From the NCBI RefSeq assembly GCF_014490725.1, contig NZ_JACOQL010000001.1, positions 248,001 through 312,000 of the forward strand: a DNA stretch of 64,000 bases, read 5' to 3'. The translations under genes were made by a program, and so were the position numbers. Numbering within the stretch: the stretch's first letter is position 1; every line of letters begins with the position of its first letter. This document shows, in pieces, positions 9,782-18,130 of this stretch. The stretch is from Paracoccus amoyensis. Lineage in GTDB: Bacteria > Pseudomonadota > Alphaproteobacteria > Rhodobacterales > Rhodobacteraceae. The notes under the pieces are model-generated. The model saw only the letters and a list, made by a program, of their open reading frames with translations. It had not been told where the DNA came from and ran no database searches.

Positions 9782-10735
9782 TTAACCCGTTGAGATCAGT
9801 GCGATAGGGCCGTTCCAATGCTGTGCCAGCCGTTCGGCGGCGTTCCATGCCCGCAGACCCGAGCGGCAGCACATCACCACTCTGGCATTGGGCCGTAACT
9901 CTGGTCCGACCTGATCCACGGTCAGCCGCAGAAAGTCGTCGCGCAACGGCGGCCCTTCTTCGGGTGCGCGCAGGTCGATCAGCAGATCGGAGAGGCGCAA
10001 CGCGTGTTCGCTGATGAAAACATGCCGGTGGTCCGGTTCGGATGCCTCCCGAAAGCTGAACCCGCCAAAGCGGTGGCTGGCGGCGTCATAGGTGACGATC
10101 CGGCCCAAGGGCGACGGCGACATGCCCGTCAGCAGGGTAAGTGCCATCTGGGCCTGAATGCAGCCGATCATGCCGACGACGGGGCCGATCACACCGTTCT
10201 GTGCGCAGTTTCCGGCCCGTTGCGGCAAATCCGGAAAAACGGCCCGCAATGACGGAGCCCCGCCGCAAAACGCCCCGGCATATCCACTGCGTCCAAGTGC
10301 CGAAGCAGAGATCAGCGGCAGCCCCGCCTGCCAGGCATGATCTGACAGGATATAGCTTGCCGCAAAGCTGTCAGCGCAATCCAGGACAAGATCGCAACCA
10401 TCTGACAGATCATCAGTATTCGATGGATCAAGGCGTGTCGTGATCGGCTCGATCCGGCAGTCGGCGTTCAGCCCTTTCAGCGCATTGGCCGCCGCCAATG
10501 CTTTGGGCAGGCCCAGATCGGATATACGGAACAGGGTCTGACGGTGCAGGTTGCTTTCCTCGACGATATCCGGGTCGATCAGGCGGATATGGCCCACGCC
10601 AGCGCCCACCAGATAGGGCAGCAGCGATGCCGACAGGCCACCGGCCCCAACGACCAGAAGCCTGCTTTTCAGCAGGCGGGCCTGTGCCGCCATATTCATG
10701 CCGTCGACGGCCAGTTGGCGGGCGTATCGATTCAT
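9782..10735 (-). CDS. thiF: ThiF/MoeB-type adenylyltransferase with rhodanese tail
   Basis: Probably activates the ThiS C-terminus by adenylation for thiazole synthesis. The E1-like domain (about 1-235) carries the nucleotide motif VVGAGGLSASLLPYLVGAG and RLIDPDIVEESNLHRQ. The last 75 residues form a short rhodanese-like domain with the loop CCRSGLRA, so activation and sulfur transfer may be joined in one chain. Of the two zinc-binding cysteine pairs usual in MoeB/ThiF, the first (CxxC) is not visible: the region reads CGGAPSLRAVFP. ATG 10735 overlaps the thiE stop (ATGA). Last gene of the thi operon. The molybdopterin enzyme MoeB is the alternative; the context argues for ThiF. Confidence 0.8.
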   Translation of the reverse strand: MNRYARQLAVDGMNMAAQARLLKSRLLVVGAGGLSASLLPYLVGAGVGHIRLIDPDIVEESNLHRQTLFRISDLGLPKALAAANALKGLNADCRIEPITTRLDPSNTDDLSDGCDLVLDCADSFAASYILSDHAWQAGLPLISASALGRSGYAGAFCGGAPSLRAVFPDLPQRAGNCAQNGVIGPVVGMIGCIQAQMALTLLTGMSPSPLGRIVTYDAASHRFGGFSFREASEPDHRHVFISEHALRLSDLLIDLRAPEEGPPLRDDFLRLTVDQVGPELRPNARVVMCCRSGLRAWNAAERLAQHWNGPIALISTG

Positions 10736-11325
10736 CTCGTCACCTTCATCCATTCACGAATCCGGTCTTCGGGATTGGGATTCAACGTAATATCGGTCAC
10801 GACTGAAACGATATCTGCGCCTGCGTTGAATGCGGGCAACGCACGATCGACCGACAATCCGCCAATCGCGACCAAAGGGACAGACCCGACCAGGTTGCGC
10901 CATTCCGTCACTCGATCCAGACCCTGTTCATGCCACTTCATCTTTTTAAGAATGGTCGGCCAGACCGGGCCAAGGGCCACATAGTCTGGCCTCAGGCGCA
11001 GCGCGCGATCCAATTCGTCATGATCGTGCGTCGAAATGCCAATGCGCACACCGGCACGGCGAATGGCGGGGATATCGGCGTGGTCCAGATCCTCTTGCCC
11101 CAGATGGACCCAGGTGCTGCCAAGATCAATCGCAAGCTGCCAGTGATCGTTGACAACCATCGTTGCCCCCGCCGCCGTGCAAAGCTGCTGGCTAAGCTTC
11201 AGCAGATCACGCAGATCAGCCGGCGACCGGTCTTTGATCCGCATTTGCACCAGCGTCACCCCAAGGGGCAGGGCGCGTCGCAGCCAGTCGGGGTGATCGA
11301 AAATCGGGTAAAAGCGATCCAGCAT
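10732..11325 (-). CDS. thiE: Thiamine-phosphate synthase
   Basis: Joins the thiazole and pyrimidine moieties to thiamine phosphate. The 197-aa TIM barrel shows LVQMRIKDRSPADL (normally QLRxK), VNDHWQLAIDLGSTWVHLGQED for the pyrophosphate and metal site, and VPLVAIGGLS near the end. The start ATG at 11325 shares its A with the thiG stop (TGATG), which decides the start: the frame extends upstream only through thiG in another frame. Cytosolic; cotranscribed with thiG and thiF. Confidence 0.9.
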   Translation of the reverse strand: MLDRFYPIFDHPDWLRRALPLGVTLVQMRIKDRSPADLRDLLKLSQQLCTAAGATMVVNDHWQLAIDLGSTWVHLGQEDLDHADIPAIRRAGVRIGISTHDHDELDRALRLRPDYVALGPVWPTILKKMKWHEQGLDRVTEWRNLVGSVPLVAIGGLSVDRALPAFNAGADIVSVVTDITLNPNPEDRIREWMKVTR

Positions 11326-12095
11326 CAGACCAGCCTTGCCATGCCGATAACGGGTGTCGACGGTGCGGCCATGTCGCGCGGCGGCATGGGATCGGCCCGT
11401 CGGGCCAATGCGCCGGCCTGCAGCGCATGGGCAAAGGCCGTTGCCATTGCAACGGGATCGCCTGCCTTGGCGACTGCCGTGTTCAGCAGCACGGCGTCGA
11501 AGCCCATTTCCATTGCCGCCGCCGCATGGCTTGGCAGGCCAAGCCCTGCATCGATCACCATTGGCACATCGGGGAACTGCGCCCGCAGGCTGCGCAGGCC
11601 ATAGGGATTGTTCAGGCCCAGCCCTGTCCCGATAGGCGCACCCCAGGGCATCAGCACCCTGCACCCCACGTCCAGCAGACGGCCGGCAAGGATGCCATCC
11701 TCGGTCATGTAGGGAAATACCTTGAAGCCATCTTCGGTCAGAATGCGCGCCGCTTCGACCAATCCGAAGGGGTCTGGCTGCAATGTGTCCGGGTGGCCGA
11801 TCACCTCCAGTTTGATCCAGTCGGTCTGAAACACCTCTTGCGCCATATGGGCGGTTGTGACGGCTTCGCGGACGCTGTGGCAACCGGCGGTATTCGGCAG
11901 AATCGCGACGCCCAGATCACGGATCATTTGCCAAAAGCTTGCGCCCGCACCATCGCCACCCTCGCGCCGCAGGGAAACCGTGGCGATGCCAGCGCCCGAT
12001 TGACGAAAGGCATCTGTCAGGATTCGCGGCGAGGGATATTGCGCCGTGCCCAGCATCAACCGTGACGGGATGTCGATATCGTAGAAAACCGGCAT
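11325..12095 (-). CDS. thiG: Thiazole synthase
   Basis: Forms the thiazole ring from dehydroglycine, 1-deoxyxylulose 5-phosphate and ThiS thiocarboxylate. 256 aa, the usual family length. Visible blocks: [32 protein letters not shown], the Schiff-base lysine in [25 protein letters not shown] and [16 protein letters not shown] 12095 gives the conserved [11 protein letters not shown] start and lies 1 base after the thiS stop; a longer frame adds 31 residues read from the thiS region. In family members ThiG pairs with ThiS, encoded next door. Confidence 0.95.
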   Translation of the reverse strand: MPVFYDIDIPSRLMLGTAQYPSPRILTDAFRQSGAGIATVSLRREGGDGAGASFWQMIRDLGVAILPNTAGCHSVREAVTTAHMAQEVFQTDWIKLEVIGHPDTLQPDPFGLVEAARILTEDGFKVFPYMTEDGILAGRLLDVGCRVLMPWGAPIGTGLGLNNPYGLRSLRAQFPDVPMVIDAGLGLPSHAAAAMEMGFDAVLLNTAVAKAGDPVAMATAFAHALQAGALARRADPMPPRDMAAPSTPVIGMARLV

Positions 12096-12096
12096 T

Positions 12097-12294
12097 TCAT
12101 CCCCCCTGCATCGGCGCAAGAATTTCAAGGCGATCACCCTCTGCCAGCGCCTGTCCAGCACGCGCGGATGACGGCACGAAGGTTTCATTCACTGCCGTCG
12201 CGACGCGGGCATCGGCATAACCCAGTTCCACCAACGCGGTTTGCAGCGTTGTGGCGCTGATATGTTTCAGCTCACCATTCACCGTGATCTTCAT
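12097..12294 (-). CDS. thiS: Sulfur carrier protein ThiS
   Basis: A 65-residue ubiquitin-fold carrier ending in the diagnostic Gly-Gly (LAPMQGG) that is adenylated by ThiF and becomes the thiocarboxylate. It opens with MKITVNGE, typical of the family. Its start lies inside the end of thiO (23-base overlap) and its stop abuts thiG, so translation is probably coupled. Confidence 0.93.
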   Translation of the reverse strand: MKITVNGELKHISATTLQTALVELGYADARVATAVNETFVPSSARAGQALAEGDRLEILAPMQGG

Positions 12295-13255
12295 CCATCA
12301 CCTCCGGTTTTTTGTTGTCTAGCGCCAGATCAGCGGCCATCTGCGCCAATGCGGGTGCCAGAAGAAATCCATGTCGAAACAGTCCGTTGATGAATATTCT
12401 TCCATCGCGTTTGCGGATGCGTGGCAGATTGTCGGGAAAAGCCGGGCGGGCATCCGCACCGATTTCCAGGACCCGTGCTTCGGCGAATGCCGGGTCCAGC
12501 GCATAGACCGCGTTCAGCAGTTCAACGACCGAGCGTAGTCGCGCAGGGCCGCGATCATGGCTTTCGATTTGCGTAGCCCCCAGCATGTAAATGCCGTCGC
12601 CACGCGGCACGATATAGATGGGGTGACGTGGATGCAGCAGCCGCACGGGGCGGCTGATCTGGACATCGGGGGCATGCAGCAACGCCATTTCACCCCGCAC
12701 CCCGCGTAAATCGGGCAATTGATCGCGGGCAGACAGACCGCGACAATCTATGATGCGGCCCCTTGGCGCTGATTTCTCGATTGTAACCCCGGCCTGCGAC
12801 AGGGAATTTTCCAGCACGCTCAGGGCTTGGCGAGGGGCGATATGCGCCTCGGTATCAAAGAAAAGGGCGTGGTCATGGCGGTCGGCCAAAGACGGCTCGA
12901 TCTGGGTCAGCCAATCGCGGCTCAGCCGCTGATAGCCCGTGGTGCGACGCGCAAAGCGGTCTAGTTCGCCTCGGTCGCGCCCAAGGGCGACAACCAGAGA
13001 GCCGCGCCGCGTGACATCGGCCCCTGCCTTTTCCCACCAGGTCACCGCTTTTTGGCCCAGGCGGACCACGGGTTCCTCGGCCGTTTCCCCCTCGCAGAAG
13101 GGGGCAAGCATGCCGCCTGCCCACCATGAACAATTATGTGCACCCGGCCCGCCATTCGGATCAATCAACTGCACCTTGGCCCCACGCCGGACCAGTTCCG
13201 TTGCGATGGTCAGCCCGGCGACACCAGCCCCCAGGACAGAGATGACGTCGCTCAT
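12272..13255 (-). CDS. thiO: Glycine oxidase ThiO
   Basis: FAD-dependent oxidation of glycine to the imine used by ThiG. 327 aa; the N-terminal Rossmann motif is ISVLGAGVAGLTIATELVRRGAKVQLID, shown here only by its key glycines (GAGVAG), followed by the substrate loop around WWAGGMLAPFCE and the C-terminal FAD block FINGLFRHGFLLAPA. ATG 13255 overlaps the thiD stop as ATGA; an ATG two codons earlier (13261) is possible but lacks that coupling. Member of the DAO family; the operon context separates it from amino-acid oxidases and sarcosine oxidase. Confidence 0.9.
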   Translation of the reverse strand: MSDVISVLGAGVAGLTIATELVRRGAKVQLIDPNGGPGAHNCSWWAGGMLAPFCEGETAEEPVVRLGQKAVTWWEKAGADVTRRGSLVVALGRDRGELDRFARRTTGYQRLSRDWLTQIEPSLADRHDHALFFDTEAHIAPRQALSVLENSLSQAGVTIEKSAPRGRIIDCRGLSARDQLPDLRGVRGEMALLHAPDVQISRPVRLLHPRHPIYIVPRGDGIYMLGATQIESHDRGPARLRSVVELLNAVYALDPAFAEARVLEIGADARPAFPDNLPRIRKRDGRIFINGLFRHGFLLAPALAQMAADLALDNKKPEVMDEDHGEW

Positions 13256-14055
13256 GCCCATGTCTCGTGAAAATGGTGGATGGGACCGTGCCCCGATCCA
13301 ATATGCAGGTGATCGGCTGCCTTGATCGCCCCTTGCAGCCAGATATGTGCGATCCGAACGGCATTGATCAGGTCCGCCCCTTTGGCCAATTCGGCGGCAA
13401 TGGCCGAGGACAGCGAACAGCCGGTTCCGTGCGTATTGCGGGTGTCGATGCGTGGTGCGGTAAACGGGGTTGAAAAATCCGACATGATCAGCCAGTCGGT
13501 GCAGGTATCGCCGGCAGCATGGCCGCCTTTCATCAAGACGGCTTTTGCGCCCAGATCGATAAGCGCACGGCCCTGTTCTGCGATCTGCTGCGGTGTGACG
13601 GCCATGCGCGTGTCCAATAGACGCGCGGCCTCGGGCAGGTTAGGCGTCAGCAGAAACGCACGGCTTAGCAGGCGATCGCGCAGCGTGGCGATGGCGTCTT
13701 CATCCACCAGCGGATCGCCCGATTTTGCAATCATCACCGGGTCCACCACCACCGGCCCAGGATATCCGGCAAGCGTATCTGCGACAGTCCGGGCGATGGT
13801 TGCCGAGCCGAGCATCCCGATCTTTATCGCATCCGCACCGATATCTTGCAGCACTGAAACCATCTGCGCCTGCACCAGATCGGCAGGCATCAACTGCACG
13901 GCCTGCACCGCCAATGTGTTCTGTGCCGTGATCGCTGTGATTGCCGTGGTGGTGTAAACACCGCGCGCAGATGCCGATTTCACGTCCGCCTGAATGCCCG
14001 CGCCGCCACCGCTGTCGGACCCTGCGATAATCAGAAGCTTCGCCGCCCCGTTCAT
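13252..14055 (-). CDS. thiD: Hydroxymethylpyrimidine/phosphomethylpyrimidine kinase
   Basis: Phosphorylates HMP and HMP-P to HMP-PP, the pyrimidine partner for ThiE. 267 aa with the ribokinase-like features LLIIAGSDSGGGAGIQAD, VVVDPVMIAKSG, LTPNLPEA and the anion-hole stretch NTHGTGCSLSSAIA. ATG 14055 follows GGAGG with a four-base spacer; upstream residues of the open frame come from the riboswitch leader. First gene of the thi operon. thiC and thiM are not in this window, so HMP supply must be encoded elsewhere. Confidence 0.93.
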   Translation of the reverse strand: MNGAAKLLIIAGSDSGGGAGIQADVKSASARGVYTTTAITAITAQNTLAVQAVQLMPADLVQAQMVSVLQDIGADAIKIGMLGSATIARTVADTLAGYPGPVVVDPVMIAKSGDPLVDEDAIATLRDRLLSRAFLLTPNLPEAARLLDTRMAVTPQQIAEQGRALIDLGAKAVLMKGGHAAGDTCTDWLIMSDFSTPFTAPRIDTRNTHGTGCSLSSAIAAELAKGADLINAVRIAHIWLQGAIKAADHLHIGSGHGPIHHFHETWA

Positions 14056-14122
14056 ACATCCTCCGCTTGGGCACCTGGACATAGGGGAGGGGGGAAATGC
14101 GCCGTAAGGGCACATACACTCT

Positions 14123-14206
14123 CCGTTCCCTACGCCGGCATTGCCCGGATCAGGTTCGATGGGTTAGCGCATGGCCTCTCAGCCCCGGAACGGGGCACCC
14201 CAACGG
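14123..14206 (-). promoter_or_regulatory. TPP riboswitch (THI element)
   Basis: On the minus strand the aptamer shows the invariant blocks GGGGTGC, CTGAGA, ACCC, GAACCTGATC, GG-AATGCC and GGCGTAGGGAA. The ends close as P1 (CCGTT with AACGG). It lies 67 bases before thiD. Between them a C-rich tract (CCCCCCTCCCC on the minus strand, plus-strand 14084-14094) could pair with the thiD Shine-Dalgarno GGAGG (14060-14064), so TPP probably controls translation initiation. The aptamer is certain; the switching mechanism is inferred. Confidence 0.95.
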
Positions 14207-14215
14207 AATGATGTG

Positions 14216-14244
14216 ACGTTAATCAGGTGCGGTGCGGGTTGCAA
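14216..14244 (-). promoter_or_regulatory. Candidate promoter of the thi operon
   Basis: On the minus strand: TTGCAA, 17 bases, TAACGT, ending 9 bases before the riboswitch P1 stem. Spacing and position suit a sigma-70-type promoter that starts the transcript just upstream of the aptamer. Confidence 0.5.
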
Positions 14245-14251
14245 GGCGAAC

Positions 14252-14821
14252 TTAGCGTTCCAGAACCAAAAGATCGCCTTCGAAACTGACGCGGGCAAAG
14301 GTCCGCAGATAGGACATGCCCAGAAGCGAGCCATCCATATCGCCGCCAATCACCCATGCCCTGACATTGTGGTCGGTAATTTCGCCAATTGCCATTTCGT
14401 CCAGCGTGATCGGTGCTGTCTGGACGCGACCATTGGCGGTCATGGCCGTGCCGATATAGGCCAGATCGTCGGGGTCGATCCCCGCCTTTCGGGCATCCTC
14501 ACGGCCAAGCGCGATCGTCGATGCGCCGGTATCAACCATGAACCGGACGGTCTGGCCATTCACCTGGGCATCAAGGTGGAAATGCCCATCGCGACCGACC
14601 GGGATTTCGATTCGCCCCCCCTGCAACACCTGTTGTTGCGACATGCCGCCATTGTCCCACCATTCAGCGGCCAGCGCGACACCGGCAAAAATGACGATCC
14701 ACAGAACCAGTTGACGCAATGCCTTGCCACCCCGGCCTGACAGCTCGAATATCAAAGCTCCGCCGATCACGATCAGCAGCACGACATAGTAAGCAAGCTG
14801 CATCGTGTCGGTATTGGTCAT
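14252..14821 (-). CDS. Retropepsin-like aspartic protease (TIGR02281 type), membrane-anchored
   Basis: A 189-aa protein with two N-terminal hydrophobic segments (about 8-26 and 38-54) and a C-terminal retroviral-type aspartic protease domain: catalytic motif FMVDTGASTIAL and, further on, DGSLLGMSYLRTF. This is the clan AA family common in alphaproteobacteria; the active enzyme would be a homodimer. The protease domain is predicted outside the cytoplasm. ATG 14821 has AGGAAA upstream; the longer frame adds 12 residues without support. Its 3' end lies just behind the thi promoter. Substrate unknown. Confidence 0.82.
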   Translation of the reverse strand: MTNTDTMQLAYYVVLLIVIGGALIFELSGRGGKALRQLVLWIVIFAGVALAAEWWDNGGMSQQQVLQGGRIEIPVGRDGHFHLDAQVNGQTVRFMVDTGASTIALGREDARKAGIDPDDLAYIGTAMTANGRVQTAPITLDEMAIGEITDHNVRAWVIGGDMDGSLLGMSYLRTFARVSFEGDLLVLER

Positions 14822-15099
14822 CAAATGTTTCCTGAAACGATCCCAAGGGTTGGGCAATCTTTCTGAAAATGGTGTGTTGAGCCGTGCTTGGCAATGACTG
14901 GGCGCGGAATACGCGTTATAATCATGCTGGCAGTCATATGCGCATTTGCGGAAGCCGCGCCCGAATCGTGATACGGACCATCACCTGATCCATTCGTTGC
15001 TGATGGGGCATGATCACGGAATAGAGCTTTGCAATCACCCCGCTGTGCGCATAAACCTGCAACGCGGGCGGCTGGAACCGCCCGGAGAGGGAGCTTACT

Positions 15100-15345
15100 A
15101 TGTTCAACAACATTGGCCTTCCTGGCCTTCTTCTGATCGCGGTCGTCGTGCTTGTCCTGTTTGGTCGGGGCAAGGTCTCGTCGCTGATGGGCGAAGTCGG
15201 CAAGGGCATCACCGCCTTCAAAAAAGGCGTGAATGACGGCAACAACGAAATCGAAAAAGCTGCGGATACCACGCGTGAAGTGCCTGGCGAAAAGGCCCGT
15301 GACGTGACGCCGCACACGACCGATCAGACCCCTGACCGCAGCTAA
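15100..15345 (+). CDS. tatA: Sec-independent translocase TatA
   Basis: Pore-forming component of the twin-arginine export system. 81 aa: one N-terminal membrane helix (about 4-21), the FGRGK hinge, an amphipathic helix (LMGEVGKGITAFKKG) and a charged tail, all standard for TatA. GAGGGAG precedes the ATG. First gene of tatABC. Confidence 0.93.
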   Translation: MFNNIGLPGLLLIAVVVLVLFGRGKVSSLMGEVGKGITAFKKGVNDGNNEIEKAADTTREVPGEKARDVTPHTTDQTPDRS

Positions 15346-15354
15346 GGCGATATC

Positions 15355-15819
15355 ATGTTCGACATCGGCTGGACCGAACTTTTGCTGATCGGCGTGGTTG
15401 CGCTGATCGTTGTCGGTCCAAAGGATCTGCCGCATTTGTTCCATTCTCTTGGCCGGTTCACGGCCAAGGCACGCAGCATGGCGCGGGAATTCACGTCGGC
15501 CATGGACGATGCGGCGAAAAATGCCGGTCTGGACGAAGCCACGAAGTCGCTGCGGGATGTTCAGTCGCTGACCTCGAAAAAATCGCTTGGTCTGGATGCT
15601 CTGGATCGCGCCGCCGACAGGTTCGAGAAGTGGGATCCCAAAATTCCCAAAGCACGAACCAATGCGCCTGTCGATCCAAACGCACCCGCCCGGCCCGCCG
15701 ACGCGCCGCCGCCCCCGGCTCAGCCGCAGGTAGCCGCGACCTCGCCCGCCGATGCCGCGCCGCAGCCCGGAACGCGCAGATTACATGCCGTGCGGCGCAG
15801 TGACAGGAAAGACGACTGA
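15355..15819 (+). CDS. tatB: Sec-independent translocase TatB
   Basis: Receptor-complex subunit that binds twin-arginine signal peptides with TatC. 154 aa: [26 protein letters not shown], cited by its key E-L-L helix and G-P-K-D-L-P turn, distinguishes TatB from TatA. A long amphipathic helix follows, then a Pro/Ala-rich tail. Nine bases after tatA. Confidence 0.93.
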   Translation: MFDIGWTELLLIGVVALIVVGPKDLPHLFHSLGRFTAKARSMAREFTSAMDDAAKNAGLDEATKSLRDVQSLTSKKSLGLDALDRAADRFEKWDPKIPKARTNAPVDPNAPARPADAPPPPAQPQVAATSPADAAPQPGTRRLHAVRRSDRKDD

Positions 15820-15820
15820 A

Positions 15821-16684
15821 TTGGCGACCAAGCCCCTGAAGGAAGACGAGCTTGAAGACAGCTCGGCCCCGCTGATCGAGCATCTGGCCGAGTTGCGGAC
15901 CCGTATCATGTGGTCAATGGCGGCTTTTATCGCCGCCATGATCCTTTGCTACACGGTCTGGCAGCCCATCTACAACATCCTGACACAGCCGATCTGCGCG
16001 GCGCTGGAAGCGCGTGGACAAAGTTGCCAGTTGCAGATCATCAAACTGCAAGAGGGCTTTTTCACGGCCATCAATATCTCGTTCTTCGGGGGCTTCGCGC
16101 TGTCCTTCCCGATCATCGCCTTTCAGCTGTGGCGCTTCGTCGCGCCGGGCCTTTATCGGTCTGAAAAGGCCGCATTCCTCCCGTTTCTGCTGGCCTCGCC
16201 GATCATGTTCGCGATTGGCGCGACATTCGCATATTATGTCATCCTGCCAATGGCTTATGACTTCTTTCTCAGCTTTCAGCAGGCCCCGGTTGTCGCCACG
16301 ACAAAGGAGGTGACGACGACAGACAGCGTTGCCGGGATCGCGTTCCAAGGCTCGATGCAGGAATACCTGAGCCTGACGATCAAGTTCATTCTGGCGTTCG
16401 GTCTTAGCTTTCAGTTGCCGGTTCTGCTGACGCTGATGGGCAAGGCGGGGCTGGTTTCGTCCAGCGGTCTGGGCGCCGCTCGGCGTTATGCGATTGTCGG
16501 CATCCTTGTCCTTGCCGCCGTGGCGACCCCGCCGGATGTGATCTCTCAGGTGGTGTTGTTCTCGGTGATCTATGCCCTTTACGAAGTGTCGATTCAGCTG
16601 ATCCGCCGCATCGAAAAGCGGCGCGAGGCTGAAATGCGTGCCAACGGCACTTGGGTCGAGGATGAGGAAGAAGAACAGGCATGA
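15821..16684 (+). CDS. tatC: Sec-independent translocase TatC
   Basis: Six-helix core of the Tat receptor. The conserved start of the family, [16 protein letters not shown], is present, with [18 protein letters not shown] and the conserved P-x-D block [10 protein letters not shown] near the last helices. I choose TTG at 15821, one base after the tatB stop with AGGAAA upstream, giving 287 aa. The in-frame ATG at 15785 lies inside tatB, has no Shine-Dalgarno sequence and would add 12 non-conserved residues. Confidence 0.92.
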   Translation: MATKPLKEDELEDSSAPLIEHLAELRTRIMWSMAAFIAAMILCYTVWQPIYNILTQPICAALEARGQSCQLQIIKLQEGFFTAINISFFGGFALSFPIIAFQLWRFVAPGLYRSEKAAFLPFLLASPIMFAIGATFAYYVILPMAYDFFLSFQQAPVVATTKEVTTTDSVAGIAFQGSMQEYLSLTIKFILAFGLSFQLPVLLTLMGKAGLVSSSGLGAARRYAIVGILVLAAVATPPDVISQVVLFSVIYALYEVSIQLIRRIEKRREAEMRANGTWVEDEEEEQA

Positions 16685-17538
16685 ATGGCCGAGATGATCT
16701 GACCGACCCGTTGCAGCGGATCGCAGCGGCGCTGGAACGTCTGGCGCCTGCGCCCGCACCTGTGCCCAGTTTTAGCGAGGCGTCGGCCTATATCTGGCAT
16801 CCCAACCCCGATCATCTTGAGCCGGTCGATACCGTGTCGCGTGTCGATCTGGTGCAATTGATCGGCATCGACAGGGCCAAGGACACGCTTCTTGCCAATA
16901 CGCTGCAATTCGCACGCGGATTTGGCGCGAATAATGCGCTTCTTTGGGGCGCGCGTGGTATGGGAAAATCATCGCTGGTCAAGGCCGTTCATGCCGAGGC
17001 GATAGCCCAGGGTTTGCCGCTGGTCCTGGTCGAGATTGCGCGCGAAGATCTGGACAGCGTCGGACGTCTGTTAACCATTCTGGGTCGGGCGACAAACCGG
17101 CGTTTCCTGCTGTTTTCGGATGACCTGTCCTTCAGCCACGACGATACCCAATACAAATCGCTCAAGGCGGTTCTGGATGGCGGGCTTAGCGGCCGCCCCT
17201 CGAACGTGATTCTCTATGCGACCTCGAATCGTCGCCATTTGATGCCACGTGACATGATCGACAATGAGCGGTCGTCAGCGATCCACCCCGGAGAGGCGGT
17301 CGAGGAAAAAGTGTCGCTGTCGGATCGCTTTGGTCTGTGGCTGGGCTTTCACAGTTGTTCGCAGGACGAATATTTGGCGATGGTGTCTGGCTATTGCGAT
17401 GCCTATGGCATTGATATCGGCGCCGAAAATCTGCGTGCAGAGGCCATTGAATGGCAGGCGACACGCGGCGGTCGTTCAGGCCGCGTGGCGTGGCAGTTTT
17501 TCACCGACCTTGCTGGTCGTCATGGGATTGCTGTTTGA
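16681..17538 (+). CDS. DUF815 AAA-type ATPase
   Basis: A 285-aa AAA-fold protein of the DUF815 family: Walker [17 protein letters not shown], Walker B region [11 protein letters not shown] and sensor [13 protein letters not shown]. Family members are predicted cytosolic ATPases of uncertain role. The ATG overlaps the tatC stop (ATGA), so it belongs to the tat transcript; this linkage is common in related bacteria, but no part in Tat export is shown. Confidence 0.88.
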   Translation: MNGRDDLTDPLQRIAAALERLAPAPAPVPSFSEASAYIWHPNPDHLEPVDTVSRVDLVQLIGIDRAKDTLLANTLQFARGFGANNALLWGARGMGKSSLVKAVHAEAIAQGLPLVLVEIAREDLDSVGRLLTILGRATNRRFLLFSDDLSFSHDDTQYKSLKAVLDGGLSGRPSNVILYATSNRRHLMPRDMIDNERSSAIHPGEAVEEKVSLSDRFGLWLGFHSCSQDEYLAMVSGYCDAYGIDIGAENLRAEAIEWQATRGGRSGRVAWQFFTDLAGRHGIAV

Positions 17539-17684
17539 GCCCATGATCCAGCCGACTCGCCTTATAGGCGAAATCGCGCCGAAACCGTGACGTCTCTATG
17601 TGTTTTCCCTATGTGAAAACGACAAGTTGAGGCAAAATTTGTCTCCACTGCGAGTAGGGCTTGGGGGAGGCTTGCGACGCGCCG

Positions 17685-18065
17685 ATGCTGGATATTCTTG
17701 TCATCGAGAATAAGCGGAACGTGGCGAAAATGGCCAAGGTCGTCCTGACGCGCCATGGCTGGAAGGTGGCGTTTCATCAAGAGGATCAGCGCGGCATGGA
17801 TGTCATCCGCGAAGTTCGGCCGCGAATGATCATTCTTGATCTGAATACGCCAAGCCGCTCCGGTGCTGAAATTCTGTCGGAATTGCGCAAGGACGGCGAC
17901 CTAAGTCTTGCGCTGACGCCAGTGGTCATGCTGACCGGCAATCAGGATGATGCGGATAATGCGGCGCAGGCCGACGCGATCTTGCCCAGACCGTTTGTGG
18001 GGCGCGATCTTTGCGCCCTGGTCAGCCGCATGTTGCCCAGCGGGATCAGCAGCCATCACGCGTAA
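17685..18065 (+). CDS. Single-domain receiver protein with altered active site
   Basis: A 126-residue CheY-like protein with no output domain. The phospho-acceptor D52 (MIILDLNTP), the switch T84 (VMLTG) and the P56/G60 framework are kept. The acidic pair after the first strand is E8-N9 (VIEN) rather than Glu/Asp-Asp, and the usual lysine before the last loop is R102 (LPRPF). Metal-dependent phosphorylation may therefore be weak or absent. A strong GGGGGAGG lies 14 bases before the ATG, farther than usual. It is followed after 65 bases by a FliM/FliN-type gene on the same strand. Confidence 0.75.
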   Translation: MLDILVIENKRNVAKMAKVVLTRHGWKVAFHQEDQRGMDVIREVRPRMIILDLNTPSRSGAEILSELRKDGDLSLALTPVVMLTGNQDDADNAAQADAILPRPFVGRDLCALVSRMLPSGISSHHA

Positions 18066-18130
18066 ACCTTTCGTAAAGCCAGACCTGCCAGATTGAGGGT
18101 CAAGGTTATTGATTCGGATTTGGCTTGATA

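Noticed and set aside
17555..17630. Short inverted repeats after the DUF815 gene (TCGCC/GGCGA and GTTTTC/GAAAAC)
   Set aside because: Stems of five or six bases without a T-run; too weak to call a terminator.
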